From assembly GCF_024198235.1 (NCBI RefSeq), contig NZ_JAKCFB010000028.1:59209-123208 (forward strand): 64,000 nucleotides of DNA, read 5' to 3'. This stretch comes from Myxococcus dinghuensis (GTDB taxonomy: Bacteria; Myxococcota; Myxococcia; Myxococcales; Myxococcaceae). The notes beneath the pieces were generated by a model that was given only the letters and a program-made list of their open reading frames with translations, was not told where the DNA came from and ran no database searches. Both the position numbers and the translations under genes were made by a program. This document shows positions 17,884-26,027 of this stretch, piece after piece. How positions within the stretch are numbered: the stretch's first letter is position 1; each line of letters starts with the position of its first letter.

Positions 17884-18401
17884 GGCTTCTTCTTCCTGGA
17901 CGACGAGGCCCGGCCCTTCTTCTTCAGCCGGGGAAAGGTGACGCTGCCCACGAAGCGCTCGGAGCCGATGAACTCCAGCGTCTTGCGCGCGGCGCCGAAG
18001 TCCGTCTCACCCAGGGTGACACACAGCAGGACGCCGTCGGCGGCGAGCGCGAGCGGCAGGCTGGCGGGGCGGGTGAGGACCGAGTCGATGACGGCCACGA
18101 CGCGCTCACCCCGCGCGACGCGCTCGCGCAGGGCGAGGACGCGGCGGGGGGCCTCGGCGGGGGAGATGTCGGTGGCGTCCTCGAGGTGGATCTTCTGCGT
18201 GGCCACGTAGGGGGCGCCGGCCTCCAGGATGGCCATGGCGGCCTCCAGGGCCGGGGCGCCTGGGTGCGCGGGGACCACGGTGAGGAAGGCCCAGCCGGAG
18301 CGCTCCAGCGCGAACCACAGCCGTTGCAGCGCGGGGGAGGGCACGGTGCCGTCGACCACGTCTGTTTCCGGGGGGGTGGGAGGTGCGCTGGAGTCGGCCA
18401 T
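17880..18401 (-). CDS. degenerate BY-kinase / Wzc-ATPase-like protein
   Basis: This 173-residue soluble protein lies upstream of and overlaps epsD (ATGA). The segment SGWAFLTVVPAHPGAPALEA stands where polysaccharide tyrosine kinases carry 'sxxPGEGKS/T': the strand and loop are there but no P-loop Lys-Ser/Thr. VVAVIDSVLTRPASLPLA matches the Walker B/A' strand, and DGVLLCVTLGETDFGAARKT matches the following 'D-xVllVv...T' strand and helix. The tail is KKKGRASSSRKKKP, basic where kinases have a tyrosine cluster. I infer a fold of the CpsD/Wzc cytoplasmic domain with the active site lost. The resemblance is modest and needs structure prediction. The start was taken at MADSSAPP; an ATG 14 codons earlier is possible. 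Confidence 0.5.
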   Translation of the reverse strand: MADSSAPPTPPETDVVDGTVPSPALQRLWFALERSGWAFLTVVPAHPGAPALEAAMAILEAGAPYVATQKIHLEDATDISPAEAPRRVLALRERVARGERVVAVIDSVLTRPASLPLALAADGVLLCVTLGETDFGAARKTLEFIGSERFVGSVTFPRLKKKGRASSSRKKKP

Positions 18402-18555
18402 GGAGCGGCGCCCGGTATAGCGCAACGCGTGGTGCTGGCCCAATGACCTCCCCGGGCGGGCGGGGGAGCGGGTGGTTCTCGACCTGCTTTTCGCGCCCGC
18501 CGAGAGACGGCCCCCGAGCGTGGGGGCGTGGGGTCGGGCGTGTTATGGGAGGGGT

Positions 18556-19782
18556 GTGCAGAAGATTGGCTATCTCATCCCCGAGTTCCCCGGACAGACG
18601 CACATCTTCTTCTGGCGCGAGTTGCAGGCGCTGCCGGGGAAGGGTGTGACGCCGGAGCTGGTGTCCACGCGACCGCCGCCGGCGCGCATCATCTCCCACA
18701 GTTGGGCGCGGGAGGCGATGTCGCGTACTGAATATCTGGCGCCGCCGGGGCCGCTGGGCATGGTGAAGGCGGCGGCGGAGGTGGCGCGGGCGATGCCCAC
18801 GGGGTGGGCGCGGTGCCTGCTCTCCATCGCGCGGGCGGAGGGGCTGGACGCCAAGGGGCGGGCGCAGCTGTTGGCCTTCGCGGTGATGGGGGGGCGGTTG
18901 GCGTCGCTGGCGCGGGAGCGCGGGTGGACGCACGTGCACGTGCACTCGTGTGCGAACGCGGCGCACGTGGCGATGTTCGCGAACCTGTTGTCGGGGCTGT
19001 CGTACAGCATGACGCTGCACGGGCCGCTGGACGACTACGGGCCGAACCAGCGGGAGAAGTGGCGGCACGCGAAGTTCGCGTTCGTCATCACGAAGAAGCT
19101 GCTGGGCGAGGTGAACCACGAGCTGGCGGGGAGCCTGCCGTCGAGCATCGAGCTGGCGCCCATGGGCGTGGAGCTGGCGAAGTTCAACCGTTCGGTGCCG
19201 TACTCGGCGTGGACGGGGGAGGGGCCGCTGCGCATCTTCGCGTGTGGGCGGCTGAACCCGTGCAAGGGGCACGCGGACCTCATCGACGCGGTGGGGCTGC
19301 TGCGGCAGAAGGGCATCGACGCGCGGCTGGCCATCGCGGGCGAGGACGAGGCGGGCGGGACGACGTACCGCAAGGTGCTGGAGGCGAAGCTCGCGGAGAC
19401 GAAGCTGGGCGACGCGGTGACGCTGCTGGGGGCGGTGGGCGAGGACAAGGTGCGGGGCGAAATCGAGCGCGCGCACATCTTCTCGCTGGCGAGCCTCCAG
19501 GAGCCGCTGGGTGTGGCCATCATGGAGGCCATGGCCATGCGCGTGCCGGTGGTGGTGACGGGCGCGGGCGGCGTGCCGGAGCTGGTGGACGACGGCGTGG
19601 ACGGCATCCTGGTGCCGCCGCAGCAGCCGCAGGTGCTCGCGGAGAAGCTGGAGCTGGTGGCCAAGGACGCGAAGGAGGCCGCGCGGCTGGGCGAGGCGGG
19701 GCGTCGCAAGGTGGAGACGACGTTCAGCAGCGAGCGCAGCGCGGACATGCTGGCGCGGATGCTCCAGCGCGCGGTGGTCTGA
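18556..19782 (+). CDS. epsE: family 4 glycosyltransferase, EpsE-like
   Basis: This 408-residue protein has a GT-B fold. The N-terminal half has IGYLIPEFPGQTHIFFWREL, a start typical of trehalose- and polysaccharide-type GT4 enzymes, and HVHVHSCANAAHVAMFA. The C-terminal half has IFACGRLNPCKGHADLIDAV and the E-x7-E donor motif in SLQEPLGVAIMEAMAMRVPV followed by TGAGGVPELVDDG. It adds one sugar of the exopolysaccharide repeat. GTG 18556 was preferred because GGGAGGGG precedes it and the family's first strand begins there; an ATG at 18472 would add 28 unlikely residues. It is divergent from the epsD/kinase-like operon, with a shared 154-bp promoter region. Confidence 0.8.
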   Translation: MQKIGYLIPEFPGQTHIFFWRELQALPGKGVTPELVSTRPPPARIISHSWAREAMSRTEYLAPPGPLGMVKAAAEVARAMPTGWARCLLSIARAEGLDAKGRAQLLAFAVMGGRLASLARERGWTHVHVHSCANAAHVAMFANLLSGLSYSMTLHGPLDDYGPNQREKWRHAKFAFVITKKLLGEVNHELAGSLPSSIELAPMGVELAKFNRSVPYSAWTGEGPLRIFACGRLNPCKGHADLIDAVGLLRQKGIDARLAIAGEDEAGGTTYRKVLEAKLAETKLGDAVTLLGAVGEDKVRGEIERAHIFSLASLQEPLGVAIMEAMAMRVPVVVTGAGGVPELVDDGVDGILVPPQQPQVLAEKLELVAKDAKEAARLGEAGRRKVETTFSSERSADMLARMLQRAVV

Positions 19783-19953
19783 GCGGCGCGCGGCGGGAGG
19801 TGCCTCCAGGGCGGGGGGCGCGGGGTGCCCGCGTCCTCGGGTTTGGTGGGTTGGGTGTGAGGGCGGGAACCTCGCTCCATCGACCTCGGGCGTCGGGTGA
19901 AGCCTTCATCATGACGTGGGCCTGGGGCGTAAGGCCTCCGGGAACCCACTCCT

Positions 19954-19982
19954 TTGACACTTTATATTCGTGCTTATATAAG
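19954..19982 (+). promoter_or_regulatory. sigma-70-type promoter of the MarR gene, apparently leaderless
   Basis: TTGACA (19954-19959), a 17-bp spacer and TATAAG (19977-19982) make a near-consensus housekeeping promoter, standing out in an AT-rich patch of a GC-rich genome. The ATG of the MarR gene begins six bases after the -10 box, where transcription should start, so the mRNA would have little or no 5' leader. Confidence 0.6.
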
Positions 19983-19984
19983 TG
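19958..19984. promoter_or_regulatory. inverted repeat over the -10 region, likely MarR operator
   Basis: CACTTTATA (from 19958) pairs imperfectly with ATATAAGTG (to 19984). Its right half contains the exact 10-bp palindrome CTTATATAAG at 19973-19982, which covers the -10 box. MarR proteins usually repress their own gene through AT-rich palindromes of this size, so binding here would block RNA polymerase. Confidence 0.5.
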
Positions 19985-19988
19985 CTGG

Positions 19989-20489
19989 ATGGAGAGAGGG
20001 TTGGGGACGCGACTCCGGCATCTGTTGGAGCTGTTGGATGGCGCGGTGGAGGCGACGTACGCGGCGGATGGGAACGACTATCGGCCGCGCTTCACGCCGG
20101 TGATGCGGGCGTTGTTGGAGCAGGAGCCGTCGACGGTCGGGCAGATCGCCATGGCGGCGGGAATCACGCAGCCCGCGGCGACGCAGACGGTGGCGTTGAT
20201 GGTTCAGGAGGGGCTGCTCTCCTCGGAGCCGGGGCCCTCCGACGCGCGCCAGCGCTTGATTCGACTCACGGACTCGGGACGGGCGCTGGTGCCCTGGCTG
20301 CGGGTGCGGTGGGCGGCGACGGCGGACGCGGCGGAGCGTCTGGACGCGGAGCTGCCGGCGCCCTTGTCGGAGGTGCTCGACGCCGCCATTCACGCGTTGG
20401 AGACGAAGTCCTTCGGCGCGCGCATCGCGGAGTCGCGGGAACGTCTGGAGAAATCGCGAAAGAAAGCGCGCAAGCAATCGACGCGGTGA
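19989..20489 (+). CDS. MarR-family transcriptional regulator
   Basis: This 166-residue protein has a MarR winged helix: helices before PRFTPVMRALLEQEPSTVGQ, the recognition region MAAGITQPAATQTVALMV, the wing SSEPGPSDARQRLIRLTDSG, and a C-terminal dimerisation helix ending in a basic tail (SRKKARKQSTR). The ligand is unknown. Starting at MERGLG places the ATG right at the inferred transcription start; the next in-frame ATG upstream lies before the -35 box and is excluded. The CPBP protease gene follows 67 bp downstream on the same strand and may be its target. Confidence 0.75.
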   Translation: MERGLGTRLRHLLELLDGAVEATYAADGNDYRPRFTPVMRALLEQEPSTVGQIAMAAGITQPAATQTVALMVQEGLLSSEPGPSDARQRLIRLTDSGRALVPWLRVRWAATADAAERLDAELPAPLSEVLDAAIHALETKSFGARIAESRERLEKSRKKARKQSTR

Positions 20490-20556
20490 TGGCGCAGTGT
20501 GCCAGGTGCGGTGACTTCCTGCCGCGGGTCTCCGAAAGACATTGAGAGGAATCCTC

Positions 20557-21417
20557 ATGCGGTCCGTGTTTCGTGACGCGAGCGGTGGTGTGCGCAACGG
20601 TTGGAAGATGCTGGGCTGCTTCGTGCTCACCGTGGCGATGGTCGCGGGGGCGTTCTTCGTGCGAAGCCTGCTGCCCGTGGAGGTCCGGCGGGCGTTGCCG
20701 CAGCCGCATTGGGCCTTCATCGGGACGCTGTTCGCGAGCTGGGTGTGCGTGCGGTTGGAGCGGGAGCCGCTGGCGTCGCTGGGGTTGAAGTTGGATGGGC
20801 GGTGGGGCCGCGAGGTGTCGGTGGGGACGCTGGGCGGCGTGGTGTTGCTGGGGCTCGTGGTGGGCGCGGTGTGGCTCGCGGGAGGGTTCTCGCTGGCGCG
20901 CACTCCGAACGCGGGACTGGGTGTCATCGGGCGTGCGGCGTGGATGATGATCGGTGTCGCGCTGTTCGAGGAGCTGCTGTTCCGTGGCTACCTCTTCCAG
21001 CGGCTCATCCGGGGCGTCGGGAGCTGGTGGGCGCAGGGCTTGATGGCGCTGGTCTTCTGCCTCGCGCATCCGTTCGGCGGGGAGATGTCCGCGCTCATGC
21101 GGACCCTGGCGATGGTGAACACGTTCCTGGCGGGGCTGATGCTGGGGCTGTGCTACGTGCGCACGACGAGCCTCGCGCTGCCGGTCGGTGTCCATCTGGG
21201 ATGGAACTGGTTGATGAACTGCCTGGGGTTCGGCGTCAGCGGCAATGACCTCGGCGGCATGTGGAAGCCGGTGTTCAACGGGATGCCGGTGTGGCTCACG
21301 GGTGGCGACTATGGCCTCGAGGCCTCCGTGGTCTGCACGGGCGGGCTCGTGTTGACGGTATTGGCGCTTGCCCTGTGGAAGGGCCCGCGGCCTCGCGGCG
21401 CGACAACCACAGCCTGA
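20557..21417 (+). CDS. CPBP-family intramembrane glutamic endopeptidase
   Basis: This 286-residue protein has about seven or eight membrane segments. The CPBP (Abi/CaaX-like) motifs are present: Glu138-Glu139 and Arg143 in FEELLFRGYLFQRLI, His171 in CLAHPFGGE, and His213 with Asn217 in GVHLGWNWLMN. These are the catalytic residues of Rce1-type glutamic proteases, so the enzyme looks active. In bacteria such proteins cleave signal-like or pheromone peptides in the membrane and some give self-immunity to bacteriocins. AGAGGA sits six bases before the ATG at 20557. It lies beside decayed toxin/immunity genes, which fits an immunity or peptide-processing role, but that is inference. Confidence 0.8.
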   Translation: MRSVFRDASGGVRNGWKMLGCFVLTVAMVAGAFFVRSLLPVEVRRALPQPHWAFIGTLFASWVCVRLEREPLASLGLKLDGRWGREVSVGTLGGVVLLGLVVGAVWLAGGFSLARTPNAGLGVIGRAAWMMIGVALFEELLFRGYLFQRLIRGVGSWWAQGLMALVFCLAHPFGGEMSALMRTLAMVNTFLAGLMLGLCYVRTTSLALPVGVHLGWNWLMNCLGFGVSGNDLGGMWKPVFNGMPVWLTGGDYGLEASVVCTGGLVLTVLALALWKGPRPRGATTTA

Positions 21418-21515
21418 GGTCGCCCGCACGCGGGGCCTTCACCTCATCCTCTGTGGGTCCCCTCCTGACGAGGTGACGTGTCGGAGTCCGCTGCTGGAAT
21501 GCCCGGCGTGCCCGT

Positions 21516-21863
21516 GATGGCCACGGGCTGTTCGACGACGCGAACCACCTGGCGACGGACAAGAACAGCGTGTCGACGGCGAGGGGAGGGCCGTGGACGC
21601 CGAGGTTCCGGAACCTGTTCAAGAAGGCGGGGATGGAGCTGAAGGACCCGGAGGACATCGTGCCGGTGAAGGGGCACGCGGGGCCGCATCCCGAGCGATA
21701 TCACCGCATCATCTACCAGGAGTTGGAAGCGGCGACGCGTGGATGCCGGACCGTCGAGAACTGTCGCAGGGCGCTTCGAGCGATGCTCGCCAAGCTGGGG
21801 CGGGAGGTCTCGACCCCAGGGACGGAGCTCAACCTGCTCGTCGCCCAGACTCCGCTGCGCTAG
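21516..21863 (+). pseudogene. C-terminal fragment of an AHH-type nuclease toxin
   Basis: An open frame without a usable start (stop at 21474-21476 upstream) encodes the C-terminal AHH nuclease domain of a polymorphic toxin: GLFDDANHLATDKN, GGPWTPRFRNLFKKAGM, IVPVKGHAGPHPERYHRII, and CRTVENCRRALRAMLAKLG. Intact myxobacterial copies read HHLATDKN; here the first His is Asn, so the catalytic site is damaged as well as the N-terminus being missing. A GTG at 21570 could still make a 97-residue piece. The stop is 11 bases before the immunity-like frame at 21875, keeping the toxin-then-immunity order. It is the remnant of a secreted effector or a displaced toxin tip. Confidence 0.6.
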
Positions 21864-21874
21864 AGAACCTGCTC

Positions 21875-22431
21875 ATGCACCGCCGGTACTTCGAACTGCA
21901 CGACGATGTCGATGCCCCGGGGCGGTGGCACCTCGCCGACCCCAGGGATGGCGGGGCGCGCGAACTGAGCGACGTATGGCAGTTCACGGAGGGCCGTCCC
22001 ATCTCCGAGACCCAGGGATTGCGCATCCCCATCGACGAGCCAGGGCGGCCTCTCGACTTCACGTTGGCGGGAACAAGCATCCCCGTCATTCATGTTCGAG
22101 CGGTTCCCGTGTTCCTGGGACTGGCGCCTGACGAGGTGCAACTCCTGCCCGTGAGCATCGATGGCCAGCCCGACCAGTACTGCATCCTGGTTGCGACCCG
22201 TCGTTTCCCCTGTCTCGACGAGTCCGCCTCGCGAGTACGGTTCTGGCTGCCGGAGGTGAGAAGGTCGGCCAGTACGCGTCCGTCCGTGACCTGCACCTCG
22301 ACCCGAGCCGCGTCGGTCAGGCCCACGTCTTTCGGGTGGAGGGATGGCTCGGACCGCTCATCGTCTCCGAGGACCTCAAGCAGGCGCTGGAGCGCCTGGG
22401 CGCCACGGGCATGAAGTTCACGGAGGTCTAG
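21875..22431 (+). pseudogene. Imm11-family (DUF1629) immunity protein with a frameshift
   Basis: The frame from ATG 21875 matches myxobacterial Imm11/DUF1629 proteins (MHRRYFELHDDVDAPGRWHL, PLDFTLAGTSIPVIHV, APDEVQLLPVSIDGQPDQY) up to RVRFWLPE near 22255. The family sequence then goes on in another frame: GEKVGQYASVRDLHLDPSRV and so on, through VSEDLKQALERLGATGMKF to a TAG at 22429-22431. A two-base deletion, or a one-base insertion, at about 22253-22257 explains this. Total length with the shift restored is about 185 residues, normal for the family. It could also be a sequencing error. It would have protected against the adjacent AHH toxin. Confidence 0.6.
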
Positions 22432-22499
22432 GGCTCGCCGGCCCGCTCATGCGTCCTGCGCGTGATACCGTCCGGTCCACACCCACTCCATCAGGACCC

Positions 22500-23552
22500 A
22501 TGGCCGCGCCTGCTTCGTCCGTCAGTGCCGTCATCGCCGCGTTGGGCGGCAACCTCCTCGTCACCCTCGTGAAGTTCGTCGCCTTCCTGCTGTCCGGCTC
22601 GGGGGCGATGTTGTCGGAGGCCATCCACTCGGCGGCCGACACGGGCAACCAGGTGCTCTTGTTCCTGGGCCTCAAGCGCGGCTCACGCGAGCGCGACGCG
22701 GGCTTCCACTACGGCTACGGCGGAGAGCGCTTCATCTTCGGCATCCTCTCCGCCTCCGGCATCTTCTTCGTCGGTTGCGGCGTCACCGTCTACCACGGCA
22801 TCCAGTCGCTCCTGCACCCGCACGTGGCGGAGGTCGGCGTCGTCACCTTCGCGGTGCTCGGCTTCTCCTTCCTCGTGGAGGGCGGCGTGCTCCTGTTCGC
22901 CGTGCGCGGGATGCTGAAGTCCGCCCAGGGCATGCCCTTCGCCCGCTACGTGCGCGAGAAGGCCGACCCCGCCGCCGTGGCCATCCTCCTGGAGGACGGC
23001 GCCGCGGTGCTCGGCCTCGTGCTCGCCACCACTGGCATCCTCCTGGCCCACGTCACCGGCAACCCCGTCTGGGACGCCGTCGCCTCCATCACCGTGGGCC
23101 TGTTGCTCGGCTTCGTCGCCATCTACCTCGTCGTCGAGAACCGCACCCTGCTGCTGGGCCGCGCCGCGCCGGAGACGGCCGAGCGCCGCTTCGTCGAGGT
23201 CGTCCTCGCCCGGGGCAGCGTCGCCGACGTGCACGACGTGAAGACCCGCCAGCTCACCCCGGAGACCTTCACCTTCAAGGCGGAGATCCGCTTCAGCGAG
23301 GCCTTCGTCGCCACGCGGCTCGCGGAGGCCCTGCCCGCCTCGGGCCTGCCGCCCACGCGCGAGCCCCAGGCACTCCATGGCCTCGCTGCCCACCTCATCC
23401 GCGCCCTCAGCGAGGAGGTCGACGCCATCGAGGCCGACATCCGCCGCGCCATCCCCGAGGCGAAGCACATCGACCTGGAGCTGGAGCACGTCGCCGCGAA
23501 TCCCCCACCCGCCGCGGCCCGTCCGGTGGGCGTCGTCGCCCACGTGCCCTGA
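22500..23552 (+). CDS. CDF-family divalent cation transporter
   Basis: This 350-residue protein is of the cation diffusion facilitator type. About six membrane helices span residues 10-225, with the metal-site residues His43 and Asp47 in SEAIHSAADTGNQ and an acidic pair in LLEDGAAVLGLVLA in helix 5. A cytoplasmic domain follows, ending in a helical extension (HLIRALSEEVDAIEADIRRA). It exports Zn, Fe, Mn or a related ion from the cytoplasm using the proton gradient; the ion cannot be told. The start ATG 22500 has AGGA close by; ATG 22449 is an alternative adding 17 residues. It begins about 70 bp after the broken immunity gene. Confidence 0.8.
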   Translation: MAAPASSVSAVIAALGGNLLVTLVKFVAFLLSGSGAMLSEAIHSAADTGNQVLLFLGLKRGSRERDAGFHYGYGGERFIFGILSASGIFFVGCGVTVYHGIQSLLHPHVAEVGVVTFAVLGFSFLVEGGVLLFAVRGMLKSAQGMPFARYVREKADPAAVAILLEDGAAVLGLVLATTGILLAHVTGNPVWDAVASITVGLLLGFVAIYLVVENRTLLLGRAAPETAERRFVEVVLARGSVADVHDVKTRQLTPETFTFKAEIRFSEAFVATRLAEALPASGLPPTREPQALHGLAAHLIRALSEEVDAIEADIRRAIPEAKHIDLELEHVAANPPPAAARPVGVVAHVP

Positions 23553-23698
23553 TGCGTCCGTGACTCGAAGCACGAGCGCAGCTCGCCGCCCGGCCGCGTC
23601 CTCGCGTCGAGTGTGCGTCGTCGCCCACGGGTGCTGAGGGGCCCAGAGGCTGGATCCGGACCCCGTGGCGCCGTGGGCTCGCTTCCGGGCTCACAGGG

Positions 23699-23905
23699 GT
23701 GGCTCAACGAGCCCCTGGGAGCGGAGGTAACCCCGTTCTGGCTGCTGGTGAAGCGGATGTTGCGATTCATGGTTCCATGCGCATGGGCACCCTCATCACC
23801 CCTCGAAGCGGGCACTACCTGTTTCGCGCACCGCCTGCCGTGAGCGCCAAGGCGCTGGAGATCGGTCGCCAGGCCTTCGCGAAGGTAGGCATCATCTTCC
23901 CGTGA
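23699..23905 (+). pseudogene. unidentified C-terminal protein fragment
   Basis: A 68-codon frame whose last part, MRMGTLITPRSGHYLFRAPP then SAKALEIGRQAFAKVGIIF, has the composition of a real globular C-terminus, unlike the chance frames around it, and stops 17 bases before the next gene. It has no ribosome site and no complete domain. By analogy with the pair 2 kb upstream it looks like the tail of a toxin-like gene left in front of its partner. I do not recognise the family. The rest of 23553-23922 shows no gene. Confidence 0.3.
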
Positions 23906-23922
23906 CGTAGACTCGAGGGGCC

Positions 23923-24465
23923 ATGGGCGCTTCAATCGATGCTTCGCGAGTCCTCGTGACGTGGCCAGCCAAAGACGTCGCTCTTTGGCTGGAAGGTCGG
24001 GAAGTCGGTGCCCTGGTGGATGGCGAGCCCTTCAACTGGGACGGATTCGCATTCACCGCGGCCGCGCGTGCGCGCAAGGAGCGAGACCTCCCATGGGCCA
24101 ACATCGCCCTGCACGTCTACGAAGCGCTGGCGAGTCACGACTCCGCGGACCCCGCCAATACGTTCTGGTTCTCGGCAATGAACCTGCGTGCATGGATGAT
24201 TCGTGAACTCGGTGCGCAGCGCGGCGACCCCGTGTTGGACCCTGAGGTCCTCGTGCAGTGGGTCCGCAAGTGCGCTCGCATCTCCTTCGACGAAGCCTCT
24301 CGCCTTGCGTCGATGGACCTTCGTGGGGTTCCCATCGAGACGGTGCGCGAGCTCCGCAACATCAAGAACTCGCTCAGCGTCCTGAGCAACATCACCGAGA
24401 CTCCGAGAGTTCGCGACGACAGCGCGCTCCAGGAGTGGTTGAAGCTGCGGGACCGGTTGCCGTGA
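23923..24465 (+). CDS. hypothetical protein, possible immunity partner
   Basis: This 180-residue soluble protein has no signal peptide. It is rich in Trp and acidic residues (ALWLEGREVGALVDGEPFNW, PANTFWFSAMNLRAWMIREL), mixed alpha/beta at the start and helical at the end. Base composition is less GC-rich than the neighbours, which suggests transfer. GAGGGGCC stands just before the ATG. It directly follows a truncated frame, the order seen in toxin/immunity pairs. No family is recognised, so the immunity idea is contextual only. Confidence 0.55.
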   Translation: MGASIDASRVLVTWPAKDVALWLEGREVGALVDGEPFNWDGFAFTAAARARKERDLPWANIALHVYEALASHDSADPANTFWFSAMNLRAWMIRELGAQRGDPVLDPEVLVQWVRKCARISFDEASRLASMDLRGVPIETVRELRNIKNSLSVLSNITETPRVRDDSALQEWLKLRDRLP

Positions 24466-24701
24466 GAGAAGGCCCCTTCGATTCGTGAAGCCGTCTCGCA
24501 TCGGCGATGGCGTCCTCCCCTGAGCCGTCCGCTTCCATGCAGGGAGCGCCGCCTTCCCGGCCTTCCCTGCCCGGCAGTCCACGTTCCCGCGGCCGTGACG
24601 TGCGGGGGTGCCTTTTGAGGTTTCCCGCCGCCGGGCGCCGTGATTGAACGCGCGGCACAGGCGAGGCCGCTGACCGGCCCGCGGGCGTGGAGGGGCGCGG
24701 C

Positions 24702-26021
24702 ATGGTCCCCGAGTCGGAGCGCATCCAGGAGGACGAACTGCGGGACGCGTGGCCCGTGCTCGAGCCGCGTGACCGCGTGGAAGGTTTCCGCCTCCTGCCC
24801 GCCGCCAGCGCGGACGACTTCTTCCTGTCCCTGTCCTCCATGGACCAGTCGGGCCTGCTCCAGACGCTCACGCCGGGCGAGCGCCGCACCTGGATGCGCC
24901 TGCTCCCCCCGGACGACGCGGCGGACGTCATCCAGTGGCTGCCCACGCACGAGCGCGAGGCCTACCTCGCCCTGCTCGACGACACCTTCCGCCGCGAGGT
25001 CCTCGTCCTCATGGCCTACGCCGAGGACGCCGCCGGCGGGTTGATGAACCCGCGCTTCGCGCGCGTGCGGCCCGAGGCGACCATCGACGAGGCGCTCGGC
25101 TACCTGCGCAAGCAGGCCCGCGAGCAGGTGGAGACCGTCTACTACGGCTACGTGCTGGACTCGGAGCAGCGCCTGCTGGGCGTCGTCTCGCTGCGCCAGC
25201 TGTTCCAGGCCGCGCCCGGGAAGCTGGTGCGCGACCTGATGCGCACGGACCTGGTCACCGTGTCCGAGGACACCGACCAGGAGGCCGTCAGCCGCCTGTT
25301 CTCCGAGCACGCGCTCGCGGCCATCCCCGTGGTGGACGCGCAGGGGCGGATGAAGGGCATCGTCACCGTGGACGACATCGTCAGCGTCGTCCAGGAGGAG
25401 GCCACCGAGGACATCCAGAAGGTGGGCGGCATGGAGGCGCTCGACGCGCCCTACTTCGAGGTGGGCTTCCTCACCATGGTGAAGAAGCGCGCCGGGTGGC
25501 TGCTCATCCTCTTCGTGTCGGAGATGCTCACCGCCACCGCCATGTCCCGCTACGAGGCGGAGATCGCCCGCGCGGTGGTGCTCAGCCTCTTCGTCCCGCT
25601 CATCATCTCCTCCGGCGGCAACTCCGGCAGCCAGGCCTCCACGCTCATCGTCCGCTCGCTCGCGCTGGCGGAGGTGCGCCTGCGCGACTGGTGGCGCGTG
25701 TTGCGGCGGGAGCTGGCCTCCGGGCTGGTGCTCGGCGCGGTGCTCGGGAGCGTGGGCCTGATGCGCATCCTCCTGTGGGAGCACCTGTTCCACAGCTACG
25801 GCGAGCACGCCACGCTGGTGGCCTTCACCGTGGGCTTCGCGGTGCTCGGCGTGGTGACGTGGGGCACGCTGTCCGGCTCCATGCTGCCGTTCATCCTGCG
25901 CAGGCTCGGCTTCGACCCGGCGAGCGCGTCCGCGCCCTTCGTCGCCACGCTCGTGGACGTCAGCGGCCTGGTCATCTACTTCACCACCGCCGAGCTCATC
26001 CTCCGCGGCACGCTGCTCTAA
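24702..26021 (+). CDS. mgtE: magnesium transporter MgtE
   Basis: This 439-residue protein has the full MgtE architecture. An N-terminal helical domain covers residues 1-125, including LLPPDDAADVIQWLP. Two CBS domains follow at about 130-255 (LMRTDLVTVSEDTDQEA and AAIPVVDAQGRMKGIVT), and five membrane helices from about 270 include the signature SSGGNSGSQASTLIVRSLA and a closing TLVDVSGLVIYF. It is a Mg2+ channel gated by cytoplasmic Mg2+ binding to the N and CBS domains. GGAGGGG lies six bases before ATG 24702. I saw no M-box riboswitch in the 236 bp upstream. It converges on wzy with only 6 bp between the stops, so the two transcripts must overlap. Confidence 0.9.
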   Translation: MVPESERIQEDELRDAWPVLEPRDRVEGFRLLPAASADDFFLSLSSMDQSGLLQTLTPGERRTWMRLLPPDDAADVIQWLPTHEREAYLALLDDTFRREVLVLMAYAEDAAGGLMNPRFARVRPEATIDEALGYLRKQAREQVETVYYGYVLDSEQRLLGVVSLRQLFQAAPGKLVRDLMRTDLVTVSEDTDQEAVSRLFSEHALAAIPVVDAQGRMKGIVTVDDIVSVVQEEATEDIQKVGGMEALDAPYFEVGFLTMVKKRAGWLLILFVSEMLTATAMSRYEAEIARAVVLSLFVPLIISSGGNSGSQASTLIVRSLALAEVRLRDWWRVLRRELASGLVLGAVLGSVGLMRILLWEHLFHSYGEHATLVAFTVGFAVLGVVTWGTLSGSMLPFILRRLGFDPASASAPFVATLVDVSGLVIYFTTAELILRGTLL

Positions 26022-26027
26022 CCCGGC

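Noticed and set aside
24466..24701. M-box magnesium riboswitch before mgtE
   Set aside because: I could not find the conserved helices or long paired stems of an M-box in these 236 bases; MgtE gating is at the protein level.
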